From Henriciella sp. (GTDB lineage: Bacteria; Pseudomonadota; Alphaproteobacteria; Caulobacterales; Hyphomonadaceae): a stretch of 64,000 nt of DNA. Of the stretch, positions 7,837-16,637 are shown one piece after another. Position numbers and translations under genes: made by a program. The stretch covers positions 372,001-436,000 of the forward strand of contig NZ_JAPYRE010000004.1 in assembly GCF_029936995.1 (NCBI RefSeq). Reading direction: 5' to 3'. Position 1 is the first letter of the stretch. Each line of letters starts with the position of its first letter. The notes below the pieces were generated by a model. The model saw only the letters and a program-made list of their open reading frames with translations. It searched no databases and was not told the DNA's origin.

Positions 7837-9049
7837 CGTTGGTTTTGCTCCGCGACTTTTCTGTTCGGGGAGTCAGGCGCGCTTGCTGAGGATCGTACAC
7901 GTAGCCCTTGATGCTTCCGTCTTTGATCCGCTCGACGGCTTCATCGACCACATTGAACGGCACAAGGAACCACTCGCGCGGGACAACAGGATTTCCGAAG
8001 CGGTCCTTGATTTCAATGTCGAGTCGGGCCGGATCGAAGATGCGGTGAATCAGGTTTTCGAGCTTTGTTCGGTTAATGTTGTACAGTTCAAAGGTCGCAA
8101 CGACCTCGACATCAGCCAGCAAGAATGTGGCGTCGATCTTTGCATTGGCGATGCGCCGCTCGACCTTTCCACTTGTCACACCGATCTTGTGGAGCACGTT
8201 GCGATGCTCCTTCACTATTGGAAGGTCAGACTTGCTGCGGAGGACGTAGATCGTGCCGCTCGCCTCATCGCCATCAGCCGTATGGTCTGCGAAGAGCGGT
8301 CCTGCTGAGGAATCCGTAATCCGACGGCCTGCATCATCCTTGTGAAGCGCCCTCTGTAGGGAGCGCATAAGCATATTGCTCTCGGTTCCGTTGTCGAAGA
8401 TCACGCGCAGACGGGCATCCGTCATGCCTTGCGCCGTCAGGAAGGCTTCGTCCATCTCGGCAACATAGGCTTTTTGTCCGCCTACGATGAAAAATCGGCC
8501 TGGCGCGATCTCGGCCTTGCGTTCAAAGGGCCGTGTCGTTCGCATGCCTGTATCAATTTCGTTCTGAACCTGTTCGAACAACGGCTTGAACCGTTCGAAA
8601 TCTTCACACCTCTGGCGATTGGCGATCTCCTCCGCCGCCTTCTTTTCAGCGCTGGACCTCACATGACGTAGTTCGGTGATGTCGGAAGTTTCCGCCTCGA
8701 CGCCGAGTTCGGCCAGAAGCGCTTCGTCATCCATATCTTCTTCAATAGACGCGGCAACCGGAGCGCTGGCATCAAGCAATCCACTATGGTCAATCGGTTC
8801 GAGAAGTTGCCTGAACTCGCCAAGCTCTCTCAAGCGATCAAGGCGAACCGCGTAGAGCCGTTCGAATATGTCATTATTCTCTCCGTGCTGTGGTGGAGCC
8901 CCGTGCTCCTCGACGAAGCGCTGGATTTCTTCGAACCCTGCGATGACACGCTCTTCCTGCGGCGTTCTCGCAGCGACCTTCTTGGCCTCGACCTCGACCC
9001 CAAGTTCGGCAAGAAGCGCATCGTCTTCGTCGGTAAACTGCTTAGCCAT
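7829..9049 (-). CDS. GIY-YIG (T5orf172-type) nuclease of the restriction operon
   Basis: The C-terminal part (about 260-380) has the T5orf172/MUG113 form of the GIY-YIG fold: IYVLRS, then HKIGVTSG, an Arg in the following helix, and ELYN...KLENLIHRIF carrying the metal-binding Glu. The N-terminal 250 residues are charged and helical, with a repeated D-D-x-A-L-L-A-E-L-G-V-E segment (near residues 9 and 107). The gene overlaps the helicase gene upstream by eight bases and drt3a downstream by eight. It is likely a cleavage subunit of the methyltransferase-helicase system, although its tight link to drt3a leaves open a role in DRT3. Confidence 0.8.
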   Translation of the reverse strand: MAKQFTDEDDALLAELGVEVEAKKVAARTPQEERVIAGFEEIQRFVEEHGAPPQHGENNDIFERLYAVRLDRLRELGEFRQLLEPIDHSGLLDASAPVAASIEEDMDDEALLAELGVEAETSDITELRHVRSSAEKKAAEEIANRQRCEDFERFKPLFEQVQNEIDTGMRTTRPFERKAEIAPGRFFIVGGQKAYVAEMDEAFLTAQGMTDARLRVIFDNGTESNMLMRSLQRALHKDDAGRRITDSSAGPLFADHTADGDEASGTIYVLRSKSDLPIVKEHRNVLHKIGVTSGKVERRIANAKIDATFLLADVEVVATFELYNINRTKLENLIHRIFDPARLDIEIKDRFGNPVVPREWFLVPFNVVDEAVERIKDGSIKGYVYDPQQARLTPRTEKSRSKTNDA

Positions 9050-11087
9050 CGGCGGCCTCCGCCTTCATTCGGGCCAGATAAGCAACGCCTTCCGCCATGC
9101 GTTTTTCCCACGCATCGGGCGAGGTGATTGACGGCAGCCTGCCGCGCTCCTGCTTGAACTTTAGCGCCCGTTTGGCCAGATCACGCGCCTCTTCAGGCGT
9201 TAGCTGCACCTTCTTCGCGGAGATGATGGCCGCAACCTGTTTCAGACTTTCCTCGCTCATCGTCTTGGCGAGGATCGCGTAGGCTTCGCTGAATGGATTG
9301 ATGCGGTCGATCAGGTCGATGTCGAGTTCACGAACATCCATCGCAAACTTCCGCACACCGTCGATCAGAGCCGTATTGGCTTTGTCCTCGCCGTCGTCAT
9401 CCTTGAGCGCTGCCTCCTTGGCCTTCTGGGTCAGGTTGAGCGCGGCGATGGCGTGCTGGCGGACAGCTTCCTGATCTTCGTCATCCAGCTCAGGGTATTT
9501 GTCCTTGATGATCTTTCCCATGCGGACCTGCGTCAGCTCTTCGGGGACAAGCTCTTCGTCGAACATGCCCCGCTCCACAGTCGGCTTGTCCTGCACGAAG
9601 GCGGCGATCACCTCGTTCAGGTCCTCCTGACAGATACGCTCGGCTTCTTCGCTCTTTGGCTCAGTGAGCCCCTTGATCTCGATCTGGAACTGGCCGCTCT
9701 CTTCGTTGAAGCCGACATTGCATTCGCCTTCTTTGTATCCGCCTTCGCCGTAGTCGAAGCCCTCGACAGGACCGCTGTCAGGACGCTTCGGAGTGAAATT
9801 GAAGCGAGGCGCAAGTACCTGTTCCATCAACAGGCTTGCGGCGATGGCCTTGAGCGTATCGTTCACGGCTTCCGTTACGGCATCTTCCGATGCATCGGGT
9901 TCGGCGATCAGGTTTGTGAAGCGGGCGCGGCTCTTTCCAGGGGCGTCGCGGGTCGCTCGCCCAATGATTTGAACGATCTCGGTCAGGCTGGCGCGATACC
10001 CGACCGTCAGCGCGTGCTCGCACCAAACCCAATCGAAGCCCTCTTTGGCCATGCCAAGCGCAATGATGATGTCTATATGATCGCGGTTGTTCTTCTGGGC
10101 GGGGTCTTTCAGCGCCGCCGAAACCTTGTCTCGCTTGGCGGCTTCGTCATCGACCAGATCGGCAATCCGCAGAATGCGTCCGTCCGATGTCTTGACCAAC
10201 TGGAAGCCCGTTGTGGGGTCCGTGCCTTGCCAGTCGCCCAACTCATCGATGATGTGTTCGACTTCGCGGTGCTTGTCCTTCGTGCTTTCGCGCGAATTGA
10301 CGCTCGGGATATGGATGATGGTCTTTTCGTTCGGATCGAGAACTTTCAGTATGTCATCCGCATACGCGCCAGAGTAGAAGAAATACCCGATATCGAGCTG
10401 CTTCAGATATTTGTAGCCGTTGAGCTGCTCATAATAGGTGTAGGTAACCGTATCAAACCTGGCCTCGTCGTGCGGCATGAGCACAGGTTCGGCATCGCCT
10501 CGGAAATACGAGCCCGTCATCGCGACGACATGAACCTTGTCCCGTCCGATCAACTCGGTGAGCTGCGCGCCAAGCTTGTTCTCAGGGTTTGCGGAAACGT
10601 GGTGGAATTCATCCACGGCGACAAGGCAGTCATCGAACGCCTCAATGCCGAACTTCTCAATAGCGTTTCGGAACGTCGCATGGGGACAGACAAGCACCTG
10701 ATCCTCGCCCTTGAGAAACGACCCAACCGAGTCTGCTTTGCTGCCATCCGATCCAGGCGCGTTGCAAAGGTTCCACTTCGGTTCGACATGCCAGTCAGTC
10801 CAGAAACCGAACTTGGAAAGTGGTTCGTCGGCGAAGCTTGACCCGATGGACTTCTCGGGGACGGTGATGATGGCCTTGCGAAGTCCCTGATTGTGCAGCT
10901 TGTCCAGCGCCACGAACATCAGTGCACGGCTCTTGCCCGATGCGGGCGGGGACTTGATCAGAAGATACTGTTCACCGCGCTTCTCGTAAGCACGCTCCTG
11001 CATCGGTCGCATGCCCAGCTCATTCGATTTGGTCGAATTGCCGTTCTGGGCGTAGCTGACGGACACGGAGGGAACATTATTGGTCAT
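9042..11087 (-). CDS. DEAD/DEAH-type (SF2) helicase of the restriction operon
   Basis: Superfamily 2 motifs are in order: Walker A PPASGKSRA, Walker B VDEFHH, motif III AMTGS, and motif VI IVQIIGRATR. A C-terminal helical extension of about 250 residues follows. This is the translocase expected in a multi-gene restriction system, moving DNA to a nuclease. The ATG at 11087 lies two bases after the stop of the upstream gene, with AGGA at good spacing; a TTG two codons earlier is possible. Its end overlaps the GIY-YIG gene. Confidence 0.88.
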   Translation of the reverse strand: MTNNVPSVSVSYAQNGNSTKSNELGMRPMQERAYEKRGEQYLLIKSPPASGKSRALMFVALDKLHNQGLRKAIITVPEKSIGSSFADEPLSKFGFWTDWHVEPKWNLCNAPGSDGSKADSVGSFLKGEDQVLVCPHATFRNAIEKFGIEAFDDCLVAVDEFHHVSANPENKLGAQLTELIGRDKVHVVAMTGSYFRGDAEPVLMPHDEARFDTVTYTYYEQLNGYKYLKQLDIGYFFYSGAYADDILKVLDPNEKTIIHIPSVNSRESTKDKHREVEHIIDELGDWQGTDPTTGFQLVKTSDGRILRIADLVDDEAAKRDKVSAALKDPAQKNNRDHIDIIIALGMAKEGFDWVWCEHALTVGYRASLTEIVQIIGRATRDAPGKSRARFTNLIAEPDASEDAVTEAVNDTLKAIAASLLMEQVLAPRFNFTPKRPDSGPVEGFDYGEGGYKEGECNVGFNEESGQFQIEIKGLTEPKSEEAERICQEDLNEVIAAFVQDKPTVERGMFDEELVPEELTQVRMGKIIKDKYPELDDEDQEAVRQHAIAALNLTQKAKEAALKDDDGEDKANTALIDGVRKFAMDVRELDIDLIDRINPFSEAYAILAKTMSEESLKQVAAIISAKKVQLTPEEARDLAKRALKFKQERGRLPSITSPDAWEKRMAEGVAYLARMKAEAADG

Positions 11088-11089
11088 AG

Positions 11090-11503
11090 TCAAATCCTAA
11101 ACTCTTCTAAAAAATTGATTGCCCACACAGGCGGGGTTGGCCAGCTCCGAAAGCCCCTCTCGTGCCAGGTCACGCTGTCGTCGCCGATGAGCCCGTTGGC
11201 TTCCAGATGGGCGACAAGTCGATCGTGGTCGTAGAGATAAGCAGCATCGCCAAGAATGAAGGCAACGTGGATGCCCTTTCCCTGATACTTGCGGTCGATG
11301 ACCAACCGCCCTTTGAGCTGCACCTTCAGAAAGGTTTCACCGTCAATATGGCAGGCGATGAAATCCGCCCCCTGCCAATCATCAGTCAGCCGCAGGCAAT
11401 TAAAGCCGTAGTCAGCCATGCGCGCGGCCACCTTGTGGAAGTTATAGTTTTCCTTCTGACGCGAATTGAGCTCGGTATACGGGACGGGCGCGAACTGACT
11501 CAT
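11090..11503 (-). CDS. Small PD-(D/E)XK-like protein of the restriction operon (137 aa)
   Basis: The segment D-W-Q-G-A-D-F-I followed about 15 residues later by K-V-Q-L-K-G-R resembles the D-(X)n-(E/Q)-x-K core of PD-(D/E)XK nucleases, with Gln in place of Glu. The rest is mixed alpha/beta and soluble. The ATG overlaps the methyltransferase stop as ATGA and the gene abuts the helicase start, so it belongs to the restriction unit. A nuclease role is likely but rests on motif reading only; it could be a catalytically weak DNA-binding version. Confidence 0.6.
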   Translation of the reverse strand: MSQFAPVPYTELNSRQKENYNFHKVAARMADYGFNCLRLTDDWQGADFIACHIDGETFLKVQLKGRLVIDRKYQGKGIHVAFILGDAAYLYDHDRLVAHLEANGLIGDDSVTWHERGFRSWPTPPVWAINFLEEFRI

Positions 11504-14250
11504 GCCGCCACCTTCTTGGTCATCTTCGTGTAGAGCTCGAAGAGTTTTTCGAGGCGCTCGGTGTCATTGCGGAAACGGCGACCGATATAGATACGCTCGA
11601 GCACTTCATCGTTGCGATCATGCGCCGCACGAAGGTCGTCTGGCATTTTCTCAGGATCGTAGAGATCGGCTAAGGTTGCAGGAAAGTGTGCTTCTCTAGC
11701 GAGCAGGATGTCTTCCGCACAGCGTGTTAGGTCTATGAAGTTCTTTTCTGTTGGCTTTGGCAACGGAAAGGTGTTCCATCCCAATGTGTTCGAGTAGTTG
11801 AACCTCGTCTCAAGCTTACCGCACACCGTGTCGATCCAGACCCAGTGAAGCCTTGATGCAATCACGGATAAATTCCAGAGAGGGGCATCGAAAATACCAA
11901 AATTTCGATTTGTAATTATAGTTCCTGCCGCCAATAAACCACATGGAAGATACTCGCGCCCTTCTGACGAAACCGCCGGAACGACGATGGTCACTTCATT
12001 TCCAGACTGTCGCCGTTCATCAAATCGGTGTGGCCAATCGGCACCCGCCCTTGTCGCTGCTTTCGAACTTTCCAGCCTCATCTTTCTGACTGCCATAAGC
12101 CGTTTTCCAAGTTCTGGATGGCTCGCAGCATAGTCGGCTTCCTCGTCGGAAATCCAAACACAGTAGCGAATTTTCCCGTTAATGAATTCTTCAGATCCCA
12201 CTATGGGCGCGATGAACTTCTTTCGATCATCTTCAGAGATATCTAGATTATCCAACTCACTTTGCGACAAGAGGAGGTTTCCGCCATCGACAGGTTTGCT
12301 CCCAAATGTCATCTCTGACAGGCAGGAAACAGGTTTGGATAGCTTCTTGACAATTACATTCGCGGCGCTGACCAAGTATGCGTTTATCGCGGCTACTTCT
12401 GTTTTTTCCAATCCCTGGTCCTGAGACTCAGTAAATATTTGCTTTGTGCCGCCACCACGTCGACCAATCCCCACTATGATGACAGTTACGCCAGCGTTAT
12501 GACTAGCCAGATTTTTCCACTTGAATGATGTGTGAGCGAAATGGATCTCAAAATCGGAACCAAATATCAAAGGCCAGAGAATTGGGACATGCTGTCCTTG
12601 ACAAATTGAATTTGTTGAGACGAATGCAGCGCTACTTTTCGTATGCATACCAAAGTCTGTTGCTTTCATGAACCAACCTGCCACATAGTCGAGCGACTTC
12701 CAGCTCTTGGTTCGGTCCGAGAAGATAGCTTCAAGGTCGGATTTCTGCTCTTTCGATTGCCAAGTAGAACCGAGGTACGGAGGGTTGCCGCAAATGTAGG
12801 TTTCACCTCCCTCGTTTTCGAAGTCGATTTCAGCTTGATCAAGTGGCGAACTGAACAAGTCATCCCCCTGCAACTTCACCCCCGTTCCGGTAGGTGGGCA
12901 GATGCTCAGCCAGTCAATCCGCAGGGCGTTCCCACAAGTAATCCAGTTCATGGCGTCTAGCGGGAGGAAGTCACGCAGAGCTTCACGTTGCCCACGATAG
13001 AGCACGTCGCACTGATATTCGGCGATGATGAGCGCGAGGCGCGCGATCTCGGCAGGGAAGTCTCGCAGCTCGATACCACGAAAATTTGTCAGCGGGATTT
13101 CAGACCGTCTGTCCGACTCATTGCGTCGTTCGTTGATTTCAGCCTCTATCGCGCGCATCTCCTTGTAGGCAATAACTAGGAAGTTGCCCGATCCGCAGGC
13201 GGGATCGAAAACCCTGATCTTCGCCATTCGATTGCGTAGATTGAGGAGCTTGCGGACATTGTCACCCGCCTCTTTTAGCTTCTCACGAAGGGCATCGAGA
13301 AAGAGCGGGTTCAGCACCTTCAGGATGTTCGGTACGCTGGTGTAGTGCATACCCAACGCGCCGCGCTCTTCGTCGTCGGCGACGGCCTGGATCATCGATC
13401 CGAAGATGTCAGGATTAATCTTCTTCCAGTCGAGATTGCCGATATGCAGGAGGTAGGACCGCGCGATCTTGCTGAAGCGGGGTACGTCAACGCTCTCGGA
13501 GAAGAGCCCGCCGTTCACGTAGGGGAAACTGCTGGCCCAACGGGCAATACCTTCCGTCTCACGATCAGCAACTTTCGTGTTCATGGATCGGAACAGCTCG
13601 CTGATGATCTCATGCGTGTTCGAGCTATCCTTCTCGCTCATCCGTTCGATGGTGGCCGTGAACTGATCAGCCTCCGTGAAGATGTCGGTGTCCTCCGCAA
13701 AGAAGCAGAAGATCAGCCGCGCCATGAAGTGGTTCATGTCGTGACGGCGATCCGCTGTGCCCCAGTCAGGGTTGTCCTTCAGCAATTCGATATAGAGACG
13801 GTTCAGACGACCCGTCGCCTTGATGTCGAAGGCGCTTTCACGGATTTGTTTGACTGTGCTGATGCCCGCGAGCGGAAGGAAAAAGCCGAAGTGGTCGGGG
13901 AAGTCTGGGTAATCACAAACGATGACTTCACCGCTATTCAGGTCTTCGGCCTGAAAGTCCTTTCCATCGGTGGCGAGAATGAATTTCGCGCGGGCTTTTG
14001 TCGTCGCAGGGCTGACCTTGAGGGCCGCAAGGGCTTCAGTGACCGCGCCGTCTTCAGCGACTTTGAGGTGGATATTGTTGGTCTGAAGAACGCCGCCAAC
14101 ATCCGATTTGTTGGACGTGCCTGAACGCAGACGCTTGATCGTCGTGGCCTTGTTGCCAAACGCCTCCAAGAACGCGAAGGGGAACTCTTCGGCGTCGAAC
14201 GGCTGCTCGGCAAGCTTGGATATGGCCTCTTCGATCTCAACGGCGTTCAA
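11500..14250 (-). CDS. MmeI/YeeA-like class I DNA methyltransferase
   Basis: The 916-residue protein has the adenine-N6 methyltransferase motifs DPACGSGNF (about residue 349) and NPPY (about 487), in the gamma-type order. An LIFCFFAEDTDIF helical spacer lies before them, and a C-terminal region matches the target-recognition and C-terminal domains of MmeI/YeeA proteins. The N-terminal 150 residues do not show an obvious nuclease core, so cleavage is probably done by the separate nucleases downstream. The first in-frame start compatible with the regulator overlap is a TTG at 14250, which may limit expression. It should both protect the element-bearing genome and define the recognition site. 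Confidence 0.87.
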   Translation of the reverse strand: MNAVEIEEAISKLAEQPFDAEEFPFAFLEAFGNKATTIKRLRSGTSNKSDVGGVLQTNNIHLKVAEDGAVTEALAALKVSPATTKARAKFILATDGKDFQAEDLNSGEVIVCDYPDFPDHFGFFLPLAGISTVKQIRESAFDIKATGRLNRLYIELLKDNPDWGTADRRHDMNHFMARLIFCFFAEDTDIFTEADQFTATIERMSEKDSSNTHEIISELFRSMNTKVADRETEGIARWASSFPYVNGGLFSESVDVPRFSKIARSYLLHIGNLDWKKINPDIFGSMIQAVADDEERGALGMHYTSVPNILKVLNPLFLDALREKLKEAGDNVRKLLNLRNRMAKIRVFDPACGSGNFLVIAYKEMRAIEAEINERRNESDRRSEIPLTNFRGIELRDFPAEIARLALIIAEYQCDVLYRGQREALRDFLPLDAMNWITCGNALRIDWLSICPPTGTGVKLQGDDLFSSPLDQAEIDFENEGGETYICGNPPYLGSTWQSKEQKSDLEAIFSDRTKSWKSLDYVAGWFMKATDFGMHTKSSAAFVSTNSICQGQHVPILWPLIFGSDFEIHFAHTSFKWKNLASHNAGVTVIIVGIGRRGGGTKQIFTESQDQGLEKTEVAAINAYLVSAANVIVKKLSKPVSCLSEMTFGSKPVDGGNLLLSQSELDNLDISEDDRKKFIAPIVGSEEFINGKIRYCVWISDEEADYAASHPELGKRLMAVRKMRLESSKAATRAGADWPHRFDERRQSGNEVTIVVPAVSSEGREYLPCGLLAAGTIITNRNFGIFDAPLWNLSVIASRLHWVWIDTVCGKLETRFNYSNTLGWNTFPLPKPTEKNFIDLTRCAEDILLAREAHFPATLADLYDPEKMPDDLRAAHDRNDEVLERIYIGRRFRNDTERLEKLFELYTKMTKKVAA

Positions 14251-14422
14251 GGTTTCGTCCTTTGTTTTTATCGTTGGCTATGGTCTGCTCGTTGCGCTCG
14301 ATGTACTCACGCATGAACTCACGGATCACTTGGGATGCCGGCCTGTCCTGCTCGCGGCAAAGTTCGAGGAACTTCTCGCGGAGCTGACGCTCGACCCTGA
14401 TGCGCATTCCTGAGTCTTTCAT
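14237..14422 (-). CDS. Ribbon-helix-helix regulator of the restriction-DRT3 operon (61 aa)
   Basis: The 61-residue product, starting MKDSGMRIRVERQLREKF, fits a ribbon-helix-helix DNA-binding protein: a short basic beta strand (MRIRVE), helix 1 (LREKFLELCREQ), a turn with S-Q-V, and helix 2 (IREFMREYIE). Its stop overlaps the start of the methyltransferase by 14 bases, so it is the first gene of the operon. Such proteins usually repress their own promoter, which would hold back restriction genes during establishment after transfer. An inverted repeat just upstream (14430-14448) is a candidate operator. Confidence 0.75.
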   Translation of the reverse strand: MKDSGMRIRVERQLREKFLELCREQDRPASQVIREFMREYIERNEQTIANDKNKGRNLERR

Positions 14423-14429
14423 GCGATGA

Positions 14430-14448
14430 GTGTAGCCTTTGGATACAC
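14430..14448 (-). promoter_or_regulatory. Candidate operator for the ribbon-helix-helix regulator
   Basis: An inverted repeat GTGTA-N9-TACAC lies eight bases before the start of the regulator gene. The position fits autoregulation. The link is inferred from distance and symmetry only. Confidence 0.4.
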
Positions 14449-14496
14449 AATCTGCCAACGGTATTTCGAGGATTCCTCCACAAACCATCGCCGCAT

Positions 14497-14970
14497 CCAA
14501 GGGCGCTGCCCTTGGTCGAAGTCCAGTGGCGAAACGGTGGCGCCCATCCAACCTGCGCAAGGTTGGCCCATGTATCCAAAGAGCACGGGGAGGCTCTTGG
14601 TCGTAGGTATCGGGTCACGACAGACCTGATCGGCATCCAAACCGCGCAGGGTTGGTCTCCATGAAATGGTCATGGGGGTATCGGCGGGAGTAGGAACGCT
14701 CCCCTGATTGGCAGGTGTCGGGGGCTATTACCCTGACGAGTGGATTTCACAAGGGGCGCGATAGCCCCTTTGATCGATGGGTGCAGGGAGAGCGAAGTCT
14801 CCCGCGAGTGATGGAACGGCGAAACGTTCTGATGGCTCTGGATGGGGTCAGTACCCAGGAAGAGCCAAGGCCGGAGGGATGCAACGGGAACGCGCAGCGG
14901 GTTCCCTTGCCAAGATTGCGGTGTAGTACACCGCACATCTTGCGGGTCGGACTTATTGATATAATAAGAA
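14497..14970. repeat. Array of tandem hairpins (structured RNA or transfer-origin candidate)
   Basis: No gene is convincing in 14423-15036. Hairpins follow each other. Two perfect ones, CCAAGGGC/GCCCTTGG (14497-14515) and CCAACCT/AGGTTGG (14548-14566), and an imperfect relative (14637-14655) all sit in a CATCCAA...TTGG frame. Then come AAGGGGC/GCCCCTT (14751-14770), GGGAGA/TCTCCC (14786-14803), a two-part stem GGCTCT...GGGT/ACCC...AGAGCC (about 14834-14875), GGGAAC/GTTCCC (about 14888-14908), a long stem CAAGAT...GCGGTGT/ACACCGC...ATCTTG (about 14911-14942) and CTTATT/AATAAG (about 14952-14968). This density points to a structured RNA, an origin of transfer, or both. Confidence 0.6.
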
Positions 14971-15036
14971 AAACAGGTGATTTCGGCGTGGTGGTGATCG
15001 AAGGCAAGATTTTGACGAGGCTTTGCGGGCCGTTGC

Positions 15037-15390
15037 TCAGAGAGCGTTCTCGGGAGGTTGAAACATCGCTTCCTTAAGATATCCTGCGGTGACCTGATCA
15101 GAACGGGCATTCGCATGTTCGATGGGTCGTCGGTCCATCTCATCTCGTATCCAAGCAACTTGCGGATGAATCTCCATAGATACCCGTACGAAGTCTGCAT
15201 GGCCCAGCGCTGCCGCCACGTGCACGGGCGTCATCAAATCTGGCTCTCGCTGATGGTCTAATCGTTGTCCGCTTTGCAGAGCAAACGCCAACTCCTCTAG
15301 ATCATTGTTTTCAGCAGCACGAAATATATCTGGCGGCACATGTTCCGTGCCCGATTTATCATTCGGCATTACATCTTTTATTTTACCCAA
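15037..15390 (-). CDS. Ankyrin-repeat protein (117 aa)
   Basis: Residues 20-105 read as two to three ankyrin repeats (A-A-E-N-N-D-L-E-E-L, then T-P-V-H-V-A-A-A-L-G-H-A-D-F-V, then R-P-I-E-H-A). The protein is short, soluble and has no signal peptide. The start at 15390 overlaps the end of the upstream gene by eight bases, so the two are co-translated. Ankyrin repeats bind other proteins; the partner may be the 389-residue protein encoded upstream. An immunity or adaptor role is possible, but nothing in the sequence proves it. Confidence 0.7.
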   Translation of the reverse strand: MGKIKDVMPNDKSGTEHVPPDIFRAAENNDLEELAFALQSGQRLDHQREPDLMTPVHVAAALGHADFVRVSMEIHPQVAWIRDEMDRRPIEHANARSDQVTAGYLKEAMFQPPENAL

Positions 15391-16552
15391 AACTGTATCC
15401 CCTTACAAACTTTGCTATCTCAGAGGGGTCGATATCTGTGCGTATTATCGAGTGCTCTTCGTTCTGGATTTGGTGATGGTTGAACATACCAATTTCGCCA
15501 TGAGACATCCTAGGCGTCTCGCTGTCCCGAAAATTTTGCGACCAAAGGGTGAGATAGATTCCCTTTAGCGGCTGATTAAAGACGAGTGGCAAGGACTCGC
15601 GGACGGTACGATGATCTCGGCGAGCCACCATACTGAATGACCAATTCATCACAGCCAGTTCGTCATCGACATCTTCGATGAAACAGGATGTCTGGAATGC
15701 ATACCCAGTGACGAACGTACTCAGCTTGTCGCTTCGCCAATCATATCGCTTCAATAATTCGGCAGGCAGAGTTTCCTCGCTGGCAAGCTCATGATTGATG
15801 ATTTGATCGGCGTAAGCCCTACTGCCGAAGGCGAGCGTGACGGGCGCAACCCCTTGCCTGAATTCCTCGATCAAAAGAAGGAAATGATAGCCTAGAGCTG
15901 GATCATCCTGGCTTGTGTGAAACCCATCTCTGATGCAAAGCCAAACAGTGTTTGAGAGTTCGGCCCGCTGCCATGCGGTATCCGTGGTTTGGCTATGACT
16001 GCTGAAGTCGCGAAACGCTTGAAGCTGATATTGACGCTTCGAATCCCTGATCGAAGCATCAAGTGACTGGCGCTGCTCCACAGGGATCTTGGTCTCAATG
16101 AACCGATCTACAAAGTAAAACTTGTCATCGCCTAACTGGTGCGTTGCGTTCTCCCCGAGCCAGTTCTTTAGATCGGCACGAGAAAGCAAACGATCCTCGC
16201 GTGGGGGAGCGGCATTCTTTCGTTGTGGCACCCAGCCTGACGCCTCTATTAACGCAGCATCTTCGCGCTCCATAATTTCATCGCGCAGCGCCTGTGGAGA
16301 AAGCGCCTTCTCTGACATCAAGCGTCGGAGCAAGTTGCGGGCGTATTCCTTCTGGGCATCCGGATAGTACCTGATCGTGCGCATCTCAAAGCCTTTATCA
16401 GGTTCTGAATGCGCATCTGCGGCAAATCCTTTGCCGTTGTTTTTGAACGCTTCTCTTGGAAACAGCGGCAACACATTGCCCTGCAAGTTCTGATCTTTCG
16501 TTTCACTATCGTCGCACATACCGAGTCTGCCGGAGATTTCGCCTGAATGCAT
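15383..16552 (-). CDS. Hypothetical protein (389 aa)
   Basis: I do not recognise this family. The protein is soluble, charged in its N-terminal 100 residues and mixed alpha/beta in the rest, with several Trp-rich stretches and no transmembrane segment or signal peptide. The ATG at 16552 follows GGGAG at short distance; an ATG at 16519 is an alternative. It is translationally coupled to the ankyrin protein, so the two probably form a pair. Position between the hairpin array and the transfer module suggests element core or accessory function. Confidence 0.65.
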   Translation of the reverse strand: MHSGEISGRLGMCDDSETKDQNLQGNVLPLFPREAFKNNGKGFAADAHSEPDKGFEMRTIRYYPDAQKEYARNLLRRLMSEKALSPQALRDEIMEREDAALIEASGWVPQRKNAAPPREDRLLSRADLKNWLGENATHQLGDDKFYFVDRFIETKIPVEQRQSLDASIRDSKRQYQLQAFRDFSSHSQTTDTAWQRAELSNTVWLCIRDGFHTSQDDPALGYHFLLLIEEFRQGVAPVTLAFGSRAYADQIINHELASEETLPAELLKRYDWRSDKLSTFVTGYAFQTSCFIEDVDDELAVMNWSFSMVARRDHRTVRESLPLVFNQPLKGIYLTLWSQNFRDSETPRMSHGEIGMFNHHQIQNEEHSIIRTDIDPSEIAKFVRGYSFG

Positions 16553-16637
16553 TCTCCCGACAGTCTCGGCGCAACCAGTCCCGTCGTCAATCGAACGCAG
16601 GGTTGGTCAACGGACTGAAGTGATAGGAGCCAAGACT

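Noticed and set aside
9453-10841. A 462-codon frame on the plus strand opposite the helicase
   Set aside because: It is the antisense shadow of a high-GC coding gene; the helicase motifs on the other strand are clear.
13345-14124. A 259-codon frame on the plus strand opposite the methyltransferase
   Set aside because: Shadow of the methyltransferase coding pattern; no motifs or ribosome binding site.
14670-15200. A 176-codon frame on the minus strand over the hairpin array
   Set aside because: It reads through nearly all hairpins, has no start signal and low-complexity composition; a non-coding explanation fits better.
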